A stretch of 7,140 nt of DNA from Hellea balneolensis (GTDB lineage: Bacteria; Pseudomonadota; Alphaproteobacteria; Caulobacterales; Maricaulaceae): positions 1 to 7,140 of the forward strand of contig QIKS01000273.1 of the NCBI GenBank assembly GCA_003233025.1, given 5' to 3'. Within the stretch, counting starts at the first letter, position 1, and each line of letters starts with the position of its first letter. The translations under genes were made by a program, and so were the position numbers. The notes under the pieces were generated by a model. The model did no database searches. It was not told where the DNA came from and was given only the letters and a program-made list of their open reading frames with translations. This document shows, piece by piece, positions 6,123-7,140 of this stretch.

Positions 6123-7140
6123 GTTCCTTTATCAAGCCAAAATTTCGCCGCAAAAATGAACCCGTCAACGATTTGGGTTTGATAAGAAGCGATTATGACG
6201 GGGCCATGTCAACTCTGTGCGCTGGCTGTGGCCATGACAGTGTGACGGCCAGCATGGCGCAAGCTTTCTTTGATCTGTCCATCGAGCCACACCGGGCGGT
6301 GAAAATATCGGGCATTGGCTGCTCGTCCAAAACCACGGCCTATTTTTTGCGCCAAGCCCACGGCAATAATACGGTGCATGGCCGCATGCCGTCCGTGGCA
6401 ACCGGGGCGATTGCCGCCAATTCTGAGCTGACATATATCGGTGTTTCTGGCGATGGTGATAGCTTGTCCATTGGGCTGGGCCAGTTCGTTCACGCCATGC
6501 GGCGCAATGTTAACATGCTTTATGTATTGGAAAACAACGGCGTTTACGGTCTGACCAAAGGTCAATTTTCTGCCGCCGCTGATCTTGGCTCAACGGCGAA
6601 AAAGGGAGCGGTAAATGAACTACCGCCAATTGATCCGGTGTCTTTGGCATTGTCCGTGGGCGCAACATTTGTGGCACGCGGGTTTTCGGGCGACCGGGGG
6701 CAATTGGTGCCTTTGATCAAGGCGGGGCTGAAACATAAGGGCTTTGGGTTGATCGATGTAATATCACCCTGCGTCAGCTTTAACGACCATAAAGGCTCGA
6801 CCAAATCCTACGCCCATACCTATCAATATTATAACCCGGCCGTTCACGCCGATTATGTTGCGCCGCAAGACGCCATAAAAGCTTCTTATGAGGCGGGGGA
6901 TGCTATGGACATTAAACTACATGACGGCGGGGCGATCACCTTGCGAAAGCTTGAAGCCAATTATGACCCAAGGGACAGAGGCGCCGCTATGAGCCGGGTC
7001 TTGACAGGGGATAAAACCGACGAAATTCTCACCGGGCTTTTATATATCAATGAGGACATTAAAGACATGCACGCCTTGTCCAATACGGAGAACCGCCCCT
7101 TGGGCCAGATCCCATATAGCGAGCTTAACCCCGGCGCAGC
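6119..7140 (+). CDS. korB: 2-oxoacid (2-oxoglutarate):ferredoxin oxidoreductase, beta subunit (3' end beyond window)
   Basis: The frame is open from the ATG at 6119 to the window edge: 340 codons plus two bases, with no stop. Its start overlaps the stop of korA in ATGA; GAAG at 6107-6110 is a modest ribosome-binding site. The protein binds thiamine diphosphate: GDGDS at 111-115 followed by NN at 139-140 is the TPP/Mg motif (GDG-x~25-NN). The [4Fe-4S] cluster ligands expected in this family are visible as Cys34 and Cys37 (CAGCGH), Cys68 (GIGCSS) and Cys218 (ISPCVSF). HGRMPSVATGA (87-97) is the conserved substrate/TPP pocket segment of KorB-type subunits. With KorA it forms the active site that takes electrons from the 2-oxoacid-TPP adduct and passes them to the flavoprotein encoded first in the operon. 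The last visible residues (SELNPGA) resemble the closing stretch of homologues, so probably only about 10-20 residues are missing. Confidence 0.92.
   Translation, partial: MSSFIKPKFRRKNEPVNDLGLIRSDYDGAMSTLCAGCGHDSVTASMAQAFFDLSIEPHRAVKISGIGCSSKTTAYFLRQAHGNNTVHGRMPSVATGAIAANSELTYIGVSGDGDSLSIGLGQFVHAMRRNVNMLYVLENNGVYGLTKGQFSAAADLGSTAKKGAVNELPPIDPVSLALSVGATFVARGFSGDRGQLVPLIKAGLKHKGFGLIDVISPCVSFNDHKGSTKSYAHTYQYYNPAVHADYVAPQDAIKASYEAGDAMDIKLHDGGAITLRKLEANYDPRDRGAAMSRVLTGDKTDEILTGLLYINEDIKDMHALSNTENRPLGQIPYSELNPGA

Overview
The window reads as chromosomal DNA of a Gram-negative bacterium, most likely an alphaproteobacterium. This is inferred from family resemblance: the adenosine-kinase-type PfkB protein opens with the KYDVLGIGNAIMDV style usual in that class, and the 2-oxoacid oxidoreductase has its gamma and alpha domains fused. 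GC content looks moderate by eye. There are no mobile elements, RNA genes, CRISPR arrays or phage genes. Coding density is very high, and the gene junctions are overlaps or short gaps.

Left part (1-1484): a small BlaI/CopY-type winged-helix regulator (31-390, +) runs tail-to-tail into a PfkB-family adenosine-kinase-like gene (385-1383, -), and the two stop codons lie within a shared 6-base overlap. A 101-bp divergent spacer follows, carrying the kinase ribosome-binding site and a candidate promoter for the next gene. That gene may be leaderless.

Middle (1485-2405, +): a stand-alone ATP-grasp ligase of about 306 residues in the RimK/glutathione-synthetase/DcsG-like group, with unknown substrate. 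A 79-bp gap separates it from the next block.

Right part (2485-7140, +): a three-gene block joined by two ATGA stop/start overlaps. In order these are (i) a GltD-like FAD/NADPH oxidoreductase with an N-terminal cysteine-rich domain and a C-terminal double [4Fe-4S] ferredoxin module, (ii) a fused gamma-alpha subunit of 2-oxoacid:ferredoxin oxidoreductase and (iii) its TPP- and FeS-binding beta subunit, cut by the window end probably just before its stop. The set resembles the KorABC 2-oxoglutarate:NADP+ oxidoreductases described from Thauera and Azoarcus. The inferred job is CoA-dependent oxidative decarboxylation of 2-oxoglutarate (or another 2-oxoacid), with electrons passed through TPP and FeS clusters in KorAB to the ferredoxin-like tail and FAD of the third subunit and then to NADP+. 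A free ferredoxin may not be needed.

The most distinctive content is this apparently self-contained oxidoreductase complex, in particular the architecture of its electron-transfer subunit. The uncharacterised ATP-grasp ligase and its possible leaderless promoter come next. I see no clear evidence of a wholly new system.
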